The position numbers and the translations under genes were made by a program. A stretch of 64,000 nucleotides of DNA, taken from positions 1 through 64,000 of the forward strand of contig UBNQ01000016.1 of the NCBI GenBank assembly GCA_900466875.1, in the 5' to 3' direction. The DNA comes from Hyphomicrobiales bacterium (lineage in GTDB: Bacteria; Pseudomonadota; Alphaproteobacteria; Rhizobiales; Rhizobiaceae). Shown here in pieces: positions 46,798-54,660 of the stretch; position 1 is the stretch's first letter, and each line of letters starts with the position of its first letter. The notes under the pieces were generated by a model. It was not told the origin of the DNA. It ran no database searches and saw only the letters and a program-made list of their open reading frames with translations.

Positions 46798-49194
46798 TCA
46801 CTTTCCTTTCGTGAAGCCGACGGGTTTGCGAGCCTTAGGCGAGCGCCCCTGAGCCGACCCGCTATCCGCGCGCGCGGGCACGTCGGCTGGAATCTCGGCT
46901 ACCGGAGCCTTGGACGGCTTGGAGGATTTACGAGCGGGGACATCTCCTCCCGTTCCGACCGCCGCGCGCCGCTCGGAGTCGCTGACAAAGCCACTCGTGT
47001 CATAGTCTGCTCCCCCCGGATTGAAGCTGGGGCTCGCGGACCTGGCTCTGCGGACGTCTCGTGGTTTGGGCCTCGGCCTCGTCGCCGGTTCGGCTTCGAT
47101 TTCCTCCGCGGTCTGGGCCGCGGCCTCGTCTTCCCACTGCTCGGGAATATCGTCGATTTCCTCCCCGTTGGTGTAGCGCTCGTAGTCATACGGCTGCGGT
47201 TGGCTGTATGCGAACGTCGGCCCGATCTTCCGCTCGATCTCGGCGATCCTGTCTTTCAACGAGACATGCAGTGCGACGCCCGGGCGGTTCTTGGTTTCGG
47301 CGATGAAATCCTTCACGGCCCTGATGGAAGTTCGAACCGTTTTCTGGGAATGCTCCCCGTTTTCGCCAAAGCGCTTACGGATGTATCGTACGGTTTCAGC
47401 CCACTCCTCGAGGGTTACGCCTTCCAGGCCGTCGAATACGGCGGGAACCTCGATCCATTTGTTGAGCCTACGGTGCTTGACCGCGATCTTCGAGATGTCC
47501 TGATCGTTAAGGCGCACCACGAGCTTGCACCGGAACCACTTCTTCCGAATCTCTAGGAGTTCGCGGCTGGAGTAGATGTTGCCGAAGAGCTCGATGCCGT
47601 TGTTGCCGATGGACTGGTGGAGGGTAATACCGAAAATGTTCCGGTACTCCTCCGAAGTCGGGGGCGGGAGCACTGCGCCCTTGGCGAGTTGCGTCCCGCG
47701 CTCCCAGGCCTCCAGCGGTGTCATTCCGAGCGCTCGATGCTTGGTGTTGTGATAGCAATCGACGATTAGGCGCACGATAAGATCCGCGAATTCCTCGTCG
47801 AGCAGGTGCGCGTATTTGGCGGAGTCGTACTCGTCCCTCATGAGAGGGTTCGAAAACGTCCTTCCCGAGAACAGATGGATGTACCGCTGGTTAATTGTTC
47901 GGAAGAAGCGTTCTACGCGCGCTCTGAGATGGGGATGCTTGGATGGCGGAATGCGATGCCGTCCTGTGAACATCATTACGGCGAGCTCGAAGCGCGAGGC
48001 CACGTAGCCAGCTCCGGCATCGGTGTGCACAGCCAAGGGTGTCCCGCACTGAGGCCACGGCGTTCTTGCGCCCGCAAGGGCCGAGATCGCGGACTTGGGC
48101 TGCGCCACCATCGCGAGGGTCGCGACGGCGGATTCGGAATCGGGCGCTCCCCGGACGATTTTCAATCCGAGGATCGAGCGCGAATACGCGTCGAGAGCTA
48201 CGGAAAGCCAGACCCGGCCAAGGTCGATCACGCGAGCGTGTACGTCGGGATGAAGGTAGTCCCAGATACCGTTTTTCGTCAGCATCATCATCAGGTCCAC
48301 TTCGTGCTCGTCCATCTCGACGACCTGAAGCGGCTTGCTGACCCTGAGACCCTTCTGCTTGAACGCGTATCTCCGCTCGATGCGGTGCTTGTTGTCCGAA
48401 CGGCCCGCCTCGTTGAGGAAATCGTTTCCTTCGCGGACCAGGCGCTGGAACGTCGAAAGCGACGGCACTTTGTGTTTGGGCAGGTTCCGGGTCACCCGAA
48501 GGTCGTTATCGTCGATCATCTCCTCCCAGCATTCCTTGACCGTGACCTGGTCGGGCGTACGCGTCTTGTCAGCGTAGATGAGCTGGAAATTGAGTTCTTC
48601 CTGCGTGAACGAACTGCGCGAAAGATTGCACCCCTGCCGACGGTCCGCCATCGCGGAGGGGTCGAGTTCGGCCTGCTCGAAACGCTCGATCCAGCGGCGG
48701 AACTGGCGGGGGCTGACGAAAAGCTTGGTCTTGCCTTTCGACGCCAGGCTCGCACGCGCTTCCTCGACGAGTTCGACATGGTCGTCGCAGAACAGGTCCA
48801 TGAACCGCTCGATGTCCTCGTCCGATCTGTGAAGGCGTTCGTCGGCCTCGTCGATGCCCTCCTCCTGGGCGATGAATTCGGAAACCATCTTGGCCCGCAG
48901 CACGGTTTCGGGCGGGATTTCGAAGCCCTTGATTTCCCGGGCGCGGATGATCGCGTTGCGCTCGGTGAAATGTCCCTTCTCGATCTCCAGCGCCCGCTTG
49001 CCGAGGAGAAACGAGATCTCTTTCCAGCTATAGGGTTTGGGAGGACGCCTGTCGTCATTGGCTGCCCGAAGCATCACGCCCGTGTCCGTTTCCTTGACGT
49101 ACACCATCTTGCGTCCGGCGACGGTCACGAGATCGTCCGGGCCGATTTCGAATTTCGTGACGACGGCGCGGTTCAGTTTGCTAGGCTGCTTCAT
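46798..49194 (-). CDS. tnsB: TnsB/TniA DDE transposase
   Basis: A 798-residue rve-fold (retroviral integrase-like) transposase that binds the element ends and joins the 3' ends to the target. Catalytic residues visible are Asp295 (VVEMDEHEVD), Asp392 (VHTDAGAGY) and Glu428 (RARVERFF). Upstream helix-turn-helix regions (SPRQFRRWIERF near 165) bind the ends. The C-terminal 110 residues are Pro/Lys/Arg-rich and disordered, ending KARKPVGFTKGK, like the TnsB tail that contacts TnsC. The ATG at 49194 overlaps the tnsA stop by 14 bp and is preferred over an ATG 25 codons earlier, which lies inside tnsA. Confidence 0.93.
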   Translation of the reverse strand: MKQPSKLNRAVVTKFEIGPDDLVTVAGRKMVYVKETDTGVMLRAANDDRRPPKPYSWKEISFLLGKRALEIEKGHFTERNAIIRAREIKGFEIPPETVLRAKMVSEFIAQEEGIDEADERLHRSDEDIERFMDLFCDDHVELVEEARASLASKGKTKLFVSPRQFRRWIERFEQAELDPSAMADRRQGCNLSRSSFTQEELNFQLIYADKTRTPDQVTVKECWEEMIDDNDLRVTRNLPKHKVPSLSTFQRLVREGNDFLNEAGRSDNKHRIERRYAFKQKGLRVSKPLQVVEMDEHEVDLMMMLTKNGIWDYLHPDVHARVIDLGRVWLSVALDAYSRSILGLKIVRGAPDSESAVATLAMVAQPKSAISALAGARTPWPQCGTPLAVHTDAGAGYVASRFELAVMMFTGRHRIPPSKHPHLRARVERFFRTINQRYIHLFSGRTFSNPLMRDEYDSAKYAHLLDEEFADLIVRLIVDCYHNTKHRALGMTPLEAWERGTQLAKGAVLPPPTSEEYRNIFGITLHQSIGNNGIELFGNIYSSRELLEIRKKWFRCKLVVRLNDQDISKIAVKHRRLNKWIEVPAVFDGLEGVTLEEWAETVRYIRKRFGENGEHSQKTVRTSIRAVKDFIAETKNRPGVALHVSLKDRIAEIERKIGPTFAYSQPQPYDYERYTNGEEIDDIPEQWEDEAAAQTAEEIEAEPATRPRPKPRDVRRARSASPSFNPGGADYDTSGFVSDSERRAAVGTGGDVPARKSSKPSKAPVAEIPADVPARADSGSAQGRSPKARKPVGFTKGK

Positions 49195-49903
49195 CTGCTT
49201 GCTCCACGATACGGATCCGGGAATAGGTCTTGAGGTAGACGCTTTCGGCGTCGCGGTGGTCGTGTTCAACCAAACCGAGGTCCATCAGCCTCCAGACAGC
49301 GTTCCAACCGCTTGCGAACGTCAGACCCGGAATGGTGGAAAGGATATCGAAGACGCGCGCGCGTCCGCCTTTCTGCTTGAGGCGTTTCAGGACCAGCTCG
49401 TTGTTTCCCCGGTTGTTGAACTTTCGTGCCGTGACAATTTCCTCAGCCCGGTAAACGGCAGGTTTAGTGATTTCGTTTTCCGTTAGCAGCTCAGCGAAAT
49501 GTGCGTGCTTATGCAGTTCGTGGTTACGAATGAGTTCAAGATCGACGGCGAGGTCGTCCGCCGCGTCCGCATGGCGGACCATATACAGCACGCGGCAACC
49601 GGTGTCGTAATCAACGCAGAGATCGAAGTAGTGGTCGTGCCACTTGCCGTCGCGCATGAAACGGACAGGGCCATGCTGAGCCTTGATGGCGACCACAGAC
49701 GGATCGGACTTGAAGATCATCACGGCACTGGCCTCCAATCCGCTCTCGAGGCGGAGCGTCGTGTTGGTGTTGGGATCCGTTTCCTGGACCCGGTTTGAAA
49801 CGATGCTCATGCGCTCTTCCACGGGCTTGAGATCCGGGCGGTTGCGCAGGGCGATATTGCGGTCAGCGTTACCGCGGTCGGCATAAATCTTGGTCCACTT
49901 CAC
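49181..49903 (-). CDS. tnsA: TnsA-like endonuclease
   Basis: A 240-residue protein with the TnsA N-terminal nuclease pattern: LES-LE at residues 52-57, a DPSVV step near 67, then the Asp of YFDL at 94, and a strand VLYMVR at 105-110. In TnsA the last strand carries the catalytic Lys (VxK); here an Arg (Arg110) stands at that place. The C-terminal half looks like a winged helix (ARVFDILSTIPGL, WNAVWRLMDLGLV), as in TnsA. The start is taken as GTG at 49903 with GGAGG 11 bases upstream; the frame open above it overlaps a separate small gene and looks non-coding. If active, the element would use cut-and-paste. Confidence 0.75.
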   Translation of the reverse strand: MKWTKIYADRGNADRNIALRNRPDLKPVEERMSIVSNRVQETDPNTNTTLRLESGLEASAVMIFKSDPSVVAIKAQHGPVRFMRDGKWHDHYFDLCVDYDTGCRVLYMVRHADAADDLAVDLELIRNHELHKHAHFAELLTENEITKPAVYRAEEIVTARKFNNRGNNELVLKRLKQKGGRARVFDILSTIPGLTFASGWNAVWRLMDLGLVEHDHRDAESVYLKTYSRIRIVEQADEAA

Positions 49904-49910
49904 GTCAGGT

Positions 49911-50078
49911 TCATCCTCCGGTGCTTGGTATTTGACAGCCTCCTGACGAGGTATCGCCCACGTCCTCCTTGAGGCAGTCTGGCTCAGCGAACACCGTCTC
50001 CCGAATGTAGGGCATCGCGACCATGTCGATTCCGACACGACGCTCGCGTACGGTCTCGATAATGAACTCAGGATCCAT
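49911..50078 (-). CDS. Small protein upstream of tnsA
   Basis: A 55-residue protein (begins MDPEFIIETVRERRVGIDMV). It is supported by AAGGGGGA 5 bases before the ATG and by a tight 7-bp spacing to the tnsA GTG, whose ribosome site lies over its stop codon. No motif is recognised. It may be a regulator of the transposition operon or simply a leader peptide for coupled translation. Confidence 0.5.
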   Translation of the reverse strand: MDPEFIIETVRERRVGIDMVAMPYIRETVFAEPDCLKEDVGDTSSGGCQIPSTGG

Positions 50079-50175
50079 GCTGTCCCCCTTGCGCTCACGC
50101 GCTTTCATTCCGGGGGCGGCCGGGCCTCCGGAAACGAAACAAGCAACGGCAGATCCGGCTTACCGGAGGCCGCGG

Positions 50176-50394
50176 CTACGCTGGCCGGCGTATGCGACGG
50201 GCATGGGTGTGGAAGGGAAAGGTAGCTGCGGGATCGCGGGCGGGCATGACCGTGCCTGCGATCGGGCACGCGTCTGGGTTGGCCAGCCGGATGTTGAACT
50301 GGCGAGTAACCGGGAAGACCCGCGTAGGCTCTACTTCGAAATCCGACGACGGATCAGCAGAGGTCTGGAAAATGATGGTGTCGGTGATGCGCAT
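50176..50394 (-). CDS. Small protein of unknown function
   Basis: A 72-residue protein (begins MRITDTIIFQTSADPSSD) with a strong AGGAGG ribosome site 6 bases before the ATG. It is predicted soluble and contains no known motif. It lies between the 149-residue gene and the small gene before tnsA, all in one direction, so the three small genes and the tns genes may form one transcript. Confidence 0.55.
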   Translation of the reverse strand: MRITDTIIFQTSADPSSDFEVEPTRVFPVTRQFNIRLANPDACPIAGTVMPARDPAATFPFHTHARRIRRPA

Positions 50395-50646
50395 CCGGGA
50401 GCCTCCTGAAACCTGCGACTGTCTCGCTGGCCAGAGTGCCCACTCGGGGTTTCCTCTGGTTCAGAGAGAAGCGGAACCTATCTCGTTCGCTATACGCATC
50501 GTCGTCTCCGTTCGCGCCTGGGAGGCGCAGTTGCAGGACTCATCTTACGGTCTCTCCCTGAATCAAAGGTTAATCCGCGGCAGAACGCGGACGGAGCCGC
50601 CTTCTGCCTGTTCGTCGCGCCTTTCGCGGTCGATACGGCCACTCGT

Positions 50647-51096
50647 CTAGCGAAGGGCGCTGGATTTGCGGATTGCGACATCGGTCGCTTCGCGCAGATC
50701 GGCAGCGCCTTTCACGAAGCTGCGAAGAGCGCCGACGCCCAGCTCGCGCAGATCGGCGGGGAGGGGGTCACCCGCCGCACAGGTCTTCGAGATGAAACAG
50801 GCGAGTTCAAGAGGCTCGCAATCCAGGGGCATGGGGATGATCTTGAGGAGGTCGCAGACGCGGACGTCCTCTCCGATCGACAGCGCGATATCCGCAGGTC
50901 CAAGGGCCGACGGGCCCCGGCGAAGGTAGATGCCGTCGGGGGTTGCCACCAGCAGTTCGCCCTTGAGCGAGTTCGTAGAATGCACGCGGGGCGTCAACGA
51001 CGTGACGAAGTTGAAGAGGGAGCGCGTGAACTCGTGGTCGCGGTAGCTATTCTGCCAACGCTCGTTCAGTTCCGCGGTGCGAAGTTTCAGGGCCAT
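50647..51096 (-). CDS. Unknown 149-residue protein in transposon
   Basis: A soluble protein starting MALKLRTAELNERWQNSY with AAAGGA 6 bases upstream. It has helical segments and a strand-rich middle (GELLVATPDGIYLRRG near 45-60; VCDLLKIIPM near 78). Two Cys in CFISKTCAAGD near 100 are not a known motif. It is the first gene of the leftward set that leads through two small ORFs to tnsA. I do not recognise the family. Confidence 0.6.
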   Translation of the reverse strand: MALKLRTAELNERWQNSYRDHEFTRSLFNFVTSLTPRVHSTNSLKGELLVATPDGIYLRRGPSALGPADIALSIGEDVRVCDLLKIIPMPLDCEPLELACFISKTCAAGDPLPADLRELGVGALRSFVKGAADLREATDVAIRKSSALR

Positions 51097-51444
51097 GTGG
51101 GTTCCTTTCTTTCCTGATGGCTATGACGACGAGATCCGAGGCCGGGAGGCCTGCTATGGATCGGTCGTTGCCAGCGGGATGAAAGGACATGCGAACTCCG
51201 TAAAAGAACTGTCCCCTGTATACCGATCTTTCCGAGCAGGGGAAGCGGAAGCGCCCCGGAAAACGCGCCGAAACGGCGGCATTCAAAGAGTAACGGCTTC
51301 CACGGTTAAGTTTGAATTGGTGGCAGTTGGTGCTTTGGCCGGGAATCCCATTCTGGTACATTTCGACCGGTTCAGGCGGTCCGCGGCCGTATAATGTCGC
51401 TCGCCTTATGAATAGGTATCGACAGTTTCTCGACGAGGCCACGG
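51097..51444. other. Divergent promoter region, no gene seen
   Basis: The 348 bp between the leftward 149-residue gene and the rightward 261-residue gene contain no supported ORF and no recognised operator. It is probably the promoter region for both. Confidence 0.4.
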
Positions 51445-52230
51445 GTGGGATACGATCCATACGACAGCTGCAGGCTTCCGAAAGATCCGCCATCCGAGGC
51501 CTATGCGGGATCGCCTTACGGTTTCTTCGGGCCGGGATCCGAGGATCATGCGGCGTTCGTCGACAGCGCGAAGACCCTGCACTCCTTTCTTCGCGAGCGA
51601 CGGTATCAGTTTGCGGACGCCCGACTATCGGCCGCCATCAAGCTTGTCCGCCAAGCTCTCTGGCGTGTTGCGACAACGGACAGTCCGGACTGGTTCACGC
51701 TGTTTCGCGGGTTCGGATATCCTTCCTACGATAACTCCCGCGAACTCGTCCGTTCACTCGGCGAGCTGAAAAGGAGGTTACGTACTGGCGATGTCCAGGG
51801 TTCCCATCAAGCAGCCGATCGTTTCGAAGCCGCCGGGGGCCGAAAAGCGCTGCTCGAATTCGCCAGCGACGTTCACCGCATCGAGGAACCAATGCCACTC
51901 GCTTATATCCTATGGAGCCATGGAGACGACGGATGTCTCGTGATCGGGGTGACCGATCGTCCGCTCGCCGTGTTGGCGTCCGAATTTGGGCGATCAGGGT
52001 ATGGGCAGGTATACGGGGTCCTCGGAGCCTGGAGGGTGCCCTGCGAGGACAGCCGGATCGTTCAGTCCTCGATCGAGAGGCGTGCGGCGAGATACGCTAC
52101 GCCTGCCGGGGGGTATGACGTGCTTCTTCCGGTCGCACGGCGGGTCGTCGTGGAAACGCTGAAGCAATGCGGAGGCGCGCCGCCGGAACCCCACGGGATC
52201 TACAGACCTGTACTTCCGGTGGCCAATTGA
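51445..52230 (+). CDS. Unknown protein with possible degenerate GIY-YIG/T5orf172-like C-terminus
   Basis: A 261-residue protein starting at a GTG with GAGG upstream. Residues 1-140 are helical and unrecognised. The last 100 residues (AYILWSHGDDGCLVIGVTDR near 149-168, then YGVLGAWRVP, ERRAARYATPAGGYDVLLPV) follow the order of strands and helices of the T5orf172/GIY-YIG-like fold, but the usual Arg and Glu positions are not clear, so nuclease activity is doubtful. It overlaps the 3' part of the second tniQ by 237 bp on the opposite strand; one of the two frames in the overlap is probably not translated. Confidence 0.5.
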   Translation: MGYDPYDSCRLPKDPPSEAYAGSPYGFFGPGSEDHAAFVDSAKTLHSFLRERRYQFADARLSAAIKLVRQALWRVATTDSPDWFTLFRGFGYPSYDNSRELVRSLGELKRRLRTGDVQGSHQAADRFEAAGGRKALLEFASDVHRIEEPMPLAYILWSHGDDGCLVIGVTDRPLAVLASEFGRSGYGQVYGVLGAWRVPCEDSRIVQSSIERRAARYATPAGGYDVLLPVARRVVVETLKQCGGAPPEPHGIYRPVLPVAN

Positions 52231-53793
52231 GTAGCGATTGATGACATCCGCCGCTATCTCGCCCTCCGCTGCCGGGTCCGGCGGCGCTCCCCCTGCGGCT
52301 CGTTGGCCGACGATCTCCCCGCAATCGACCTTGAGACCCTGGAAGAGAGGCAGCGCCCCGTCGAACGCGACGCGGCTCAGACGTCCGCGGACGACAAGGT
52401 TCAGGATTTCGCCTGCGTGCGATCCGGTCGCTCGCGTCGCTTCGCGCAGCGGCACGAGGCCGTGAAGTGCGGGTCGGGATCGGCGACGCGCAAGTGACCT
52501 GAGGACCGCCACCGCGGATCGCGAATACAGGTCAGTTCCCGCCCGCGATCCCTGGGGGATTTTTCCGAAAACAGGTTTGAGGAGACCGGATGACGCGATG
52601 CTGCGGATCTCCGCGACGGAGCAGCCGAGGCTGCGGCGCAGTTCTTCAAACGACGCCACGTCCGCGAGCACGCCGACCGTGGTTCTGGCGATCTCTTCCG
52701 TGATGACGATGTTAGCCGGATTGGTGGTCATGGAGTTGATGTCGCCGCGCTCGAAAAGATAACGTGCGACGGTCCTTGCCGGAAGGCCCACCGACGCGGC
52801 CACAACGCCGACCGTTGTTCGGTCGCCGTCCAGGCCGTTTCCGCTCGCCACTGCCGTGATATGTTTTTGCGCGTGATCGCGAAACACCGCTTTGAGCGGG
52901 TCGTAGCTCGCAGGTCTATATCCCAGCATCTTGGAGAGGCTCCCGTGGAAGCCCGGACCGTTGACGGACCCGCTCCCGGCAAGCCGATCGAGCAGCGGCC
53001 GGATGGCCCCTTCGCCCTGAGCCAGGATATCGTATCCTTCGGCGAGAGCGGCCCGCTCATCCCCACTGCCGGGATACGACAGCCGGAAAAGCCGTCCAAA
53101 ACGCGAGGCTAATCCGACCAGCTCACACGCGTCTATGCAGGCGGGCAGTGGCATCGCGTCGAGAATTTGGCCATGTCCGGCGTTACCGCCAAGGCGCGCG
53201 ATGACAAAGCGCTCGAACCCGGTCGACGGGCACGGCGTCGCCTGGACCTCCCGAGGATCTCGCATGGAAATCCAGTTCTCGGCCAGCGAGCAGAAATCCC
53301 CCGCCAGGACCGAGGCGTCCGCGAATTGCCCGAGGGACGCCCATCCGTCGGCTACGGGACGGTCGATACCGACAAGCCTGTGCTGATGTCGGTGGCATAC
53401 GGACACGCATCGCAGGGCCCAATGAAACCTGGCGTACATGCGTGTCCCCCTCATGCGCTTGTCGTTCGAGGAATCCTCGTCCAGGCACCTCGGGCAGAAC
53501 CTCCCCGCGAACGACGTGACCGTCCCGCTCGGGAAAACCATGCCCCGGGTGCTGACGTGGCGGGTATCGACGGGAGAGAATCCATGCCTTCGCAACGACC
53601 CGGGAGGATGTCCCAAGATGTCTTCGAGCTTGTCGGTATGCACCTTTTCGGCGCGCACGATCCCGCGGGCGTTCAACCCGAGGTCCGCTAGGAACGACCG
53701 CATTTCCGTCCGGCCGTTGGCGCGGGCCATTCGGGACAGATAGCTTGTCAGCAACTCGTCGTCGAAGAAAGGCACATGTAAGAGACCGCTCAT
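51994..53793 (-). CDS. tniQ: Second TniQ family protein
   Basis: A 599-residue TniQ-family protein, with the same N-terminal pattern as the operon copy (VPFFDDELLTSYLSRMARANGR) and zinc ligands Cys100-x2-Cys103 and Cys129-x3-Cys133-His134/His136 (FCPRC, CVSVCHRH). C-terminal DNA-binding-type repeats are present (TVGVVAASVGLPARTVARYL near 330). It is clearly related to but distinct from the tniQ at 43876. The last 80 residues (after about VINRYS) lie in the overlap with the GIY-YIG-like gene and look antisense-like, so a frameshift or readthrough end is possible. Two TniQ proteins suggest two target choices for one transposase. Confidence 0.85.
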   Translation of the reverse strand: MSGLLHVPFFDDELLTSYLSRMARANGRTEMRSFLADLGLNARGIVRAEKVHTDKLEDILGHPPGSLRRHGFSPVDTRHVSTRGMVFPSGTVTSFAGRFCPRCLDEDSSNDKRMRGTRMYARFHWALRCVSVCHRHQHRLVGIDRPVADGWASLGQFADASVLAGDFCSLAENWISMRDPREVQATPCPSTGFERFVIARLGGNAGHGQILDAMPLPACIDACELVGLASRFGRLFRLSYPGSGDERAALAEGYDILAQGEGAIRPLLDRLAGSGSVNGPGFHGSLSKMLGYRPASYDPLKAVFRDHAQKHITAVASGNGLDGDRTTVGVVAASVGLPARTVARYLFERGDINSMTTNPANIVITEEIARTTVGVLADVASFEELRRSLGCSVAEIRSIASSGLLKPVFGKIPQGSRAGTDLYSRSAVAVLRSLARRRSRPALHGLVPLREATRATGSHAGEILNLVVRGRLSRVAFDGALPLFQGLKVDCGEIVGQRAAGGAPPDPAAEGEIAADVINRYSIGHRKYRSVDPVGFRRRASALLQRFHDDPPCDRKKHVIPPGRRSVSRRTPLDRGLNDPAVLAGHPPGSEDPVYLPIP

Positions 53794-54660
53794 GGTGTCA
53801 GTCCGTGACGTGGTTATCGATAAACAGCAGCATTCCCGGCCTTTCCCATTGCTCGACGAAGAGCAACGTCTGAGCCGTTGTCATCCGTTAGCAGGCATAC
53901 CCAGGCTAAAGATGCGAGACGCTTTTGAAGGCTACGTACCCCTGGCAAGTCTCCACGCCTTGGTGTCGCACGATCGGTACCGATTAGGGTCCAGGAAAGT
54001 AAATATTTCCTTGAGTGCGATGCACGTGAAGGAAAGCTGCTGAACAGCGTATGTCGTTGTCAGCTCAGCTTGGGGTGCCGCCAGCCGCTCGAAAAGCAGG
54101 AAGACCGCCAGAGCTCCCAGATCGACCTTCTCATCAAGGTTCCGGGCGACAACACGAGCGGTCCGGCTGTCCGCGCAACTGCTTTAGCGCCGTGCTACCG
54201 CACTTTGGTGGGCCACCCGGCTCCTTTGGCAAAGGTTGAGCTTTGAAGAAAAGCCCCTATCGCAGGCTCAGCGTGTCAAACATCCTGCGGTCTGCCACCT
54301 GCGCTGCGCTGTAGGACTTCGTATTTCCGAGGCTTGCCTCCACGGCCTTTGCTTAGTCTGGTGTCCGGCGGGAGGCACCGGAAGCCGCGGCGAGGAATAT
54401 GCAGATTGTGCTGCCGTTCGACCTCCCGTTCCAACGGAAGGGATTTCGCTCAGGCGAGCTAGCGCAGCTGCTCCATAGAACGCTTCCATCTCGCTCCGGA
54501 TCTCGCGGGCGGCCGTCACGAGTGTCGAGCTCATATCGCAGTTTCCGGCCAGGCTAATCAGTTCGTCGCGTAACTGCGTTTTTCCGTTTTGAAACGGCCC
54601 GAGATGCTTCTTACACGGTCGGTGCCACTCAAGCTCGACCGGTCCCGCTGTCGCCCGTTG
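53794..54660. other. 867-bp gap between second tniQ and the secreted protein gene
   Basis: Apart from one small possible gene (54268-54534, minus) I see nothing convincing. The plus-strand open frames here are short and Arg/Pro-rich and lack ribosome sites. The part near 53794-53900 should hold the promoter of the second tniQ. Confidence 0.4.
54268..54534 (-). CDS. Possible small protein
   Basis: An 88-residue frame starting MSSTLVTAAREIRSEMEAF, helical for its first 45 residues, with a GGAAA site before the ATG. The second half is Pro/Gln-rich and less protein-like. No family is recognised and it could be spurious. Confidence 0.3.
   Translation of the reverse strand: MSSTLVTAAREIRSEMEAFYGAAALARLSEIPSVGTGGRTAAQSAYSSPRLPVPPAGHQTKQRPWRQASEIRSPTAQRRWQTAGCLTR

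Noticed and set aside
47806..49233. 475-codon plus-strand frame across tnsB
   Set aside because: Antisense to the transposase, whose DDE residues are clear on the minus strand.
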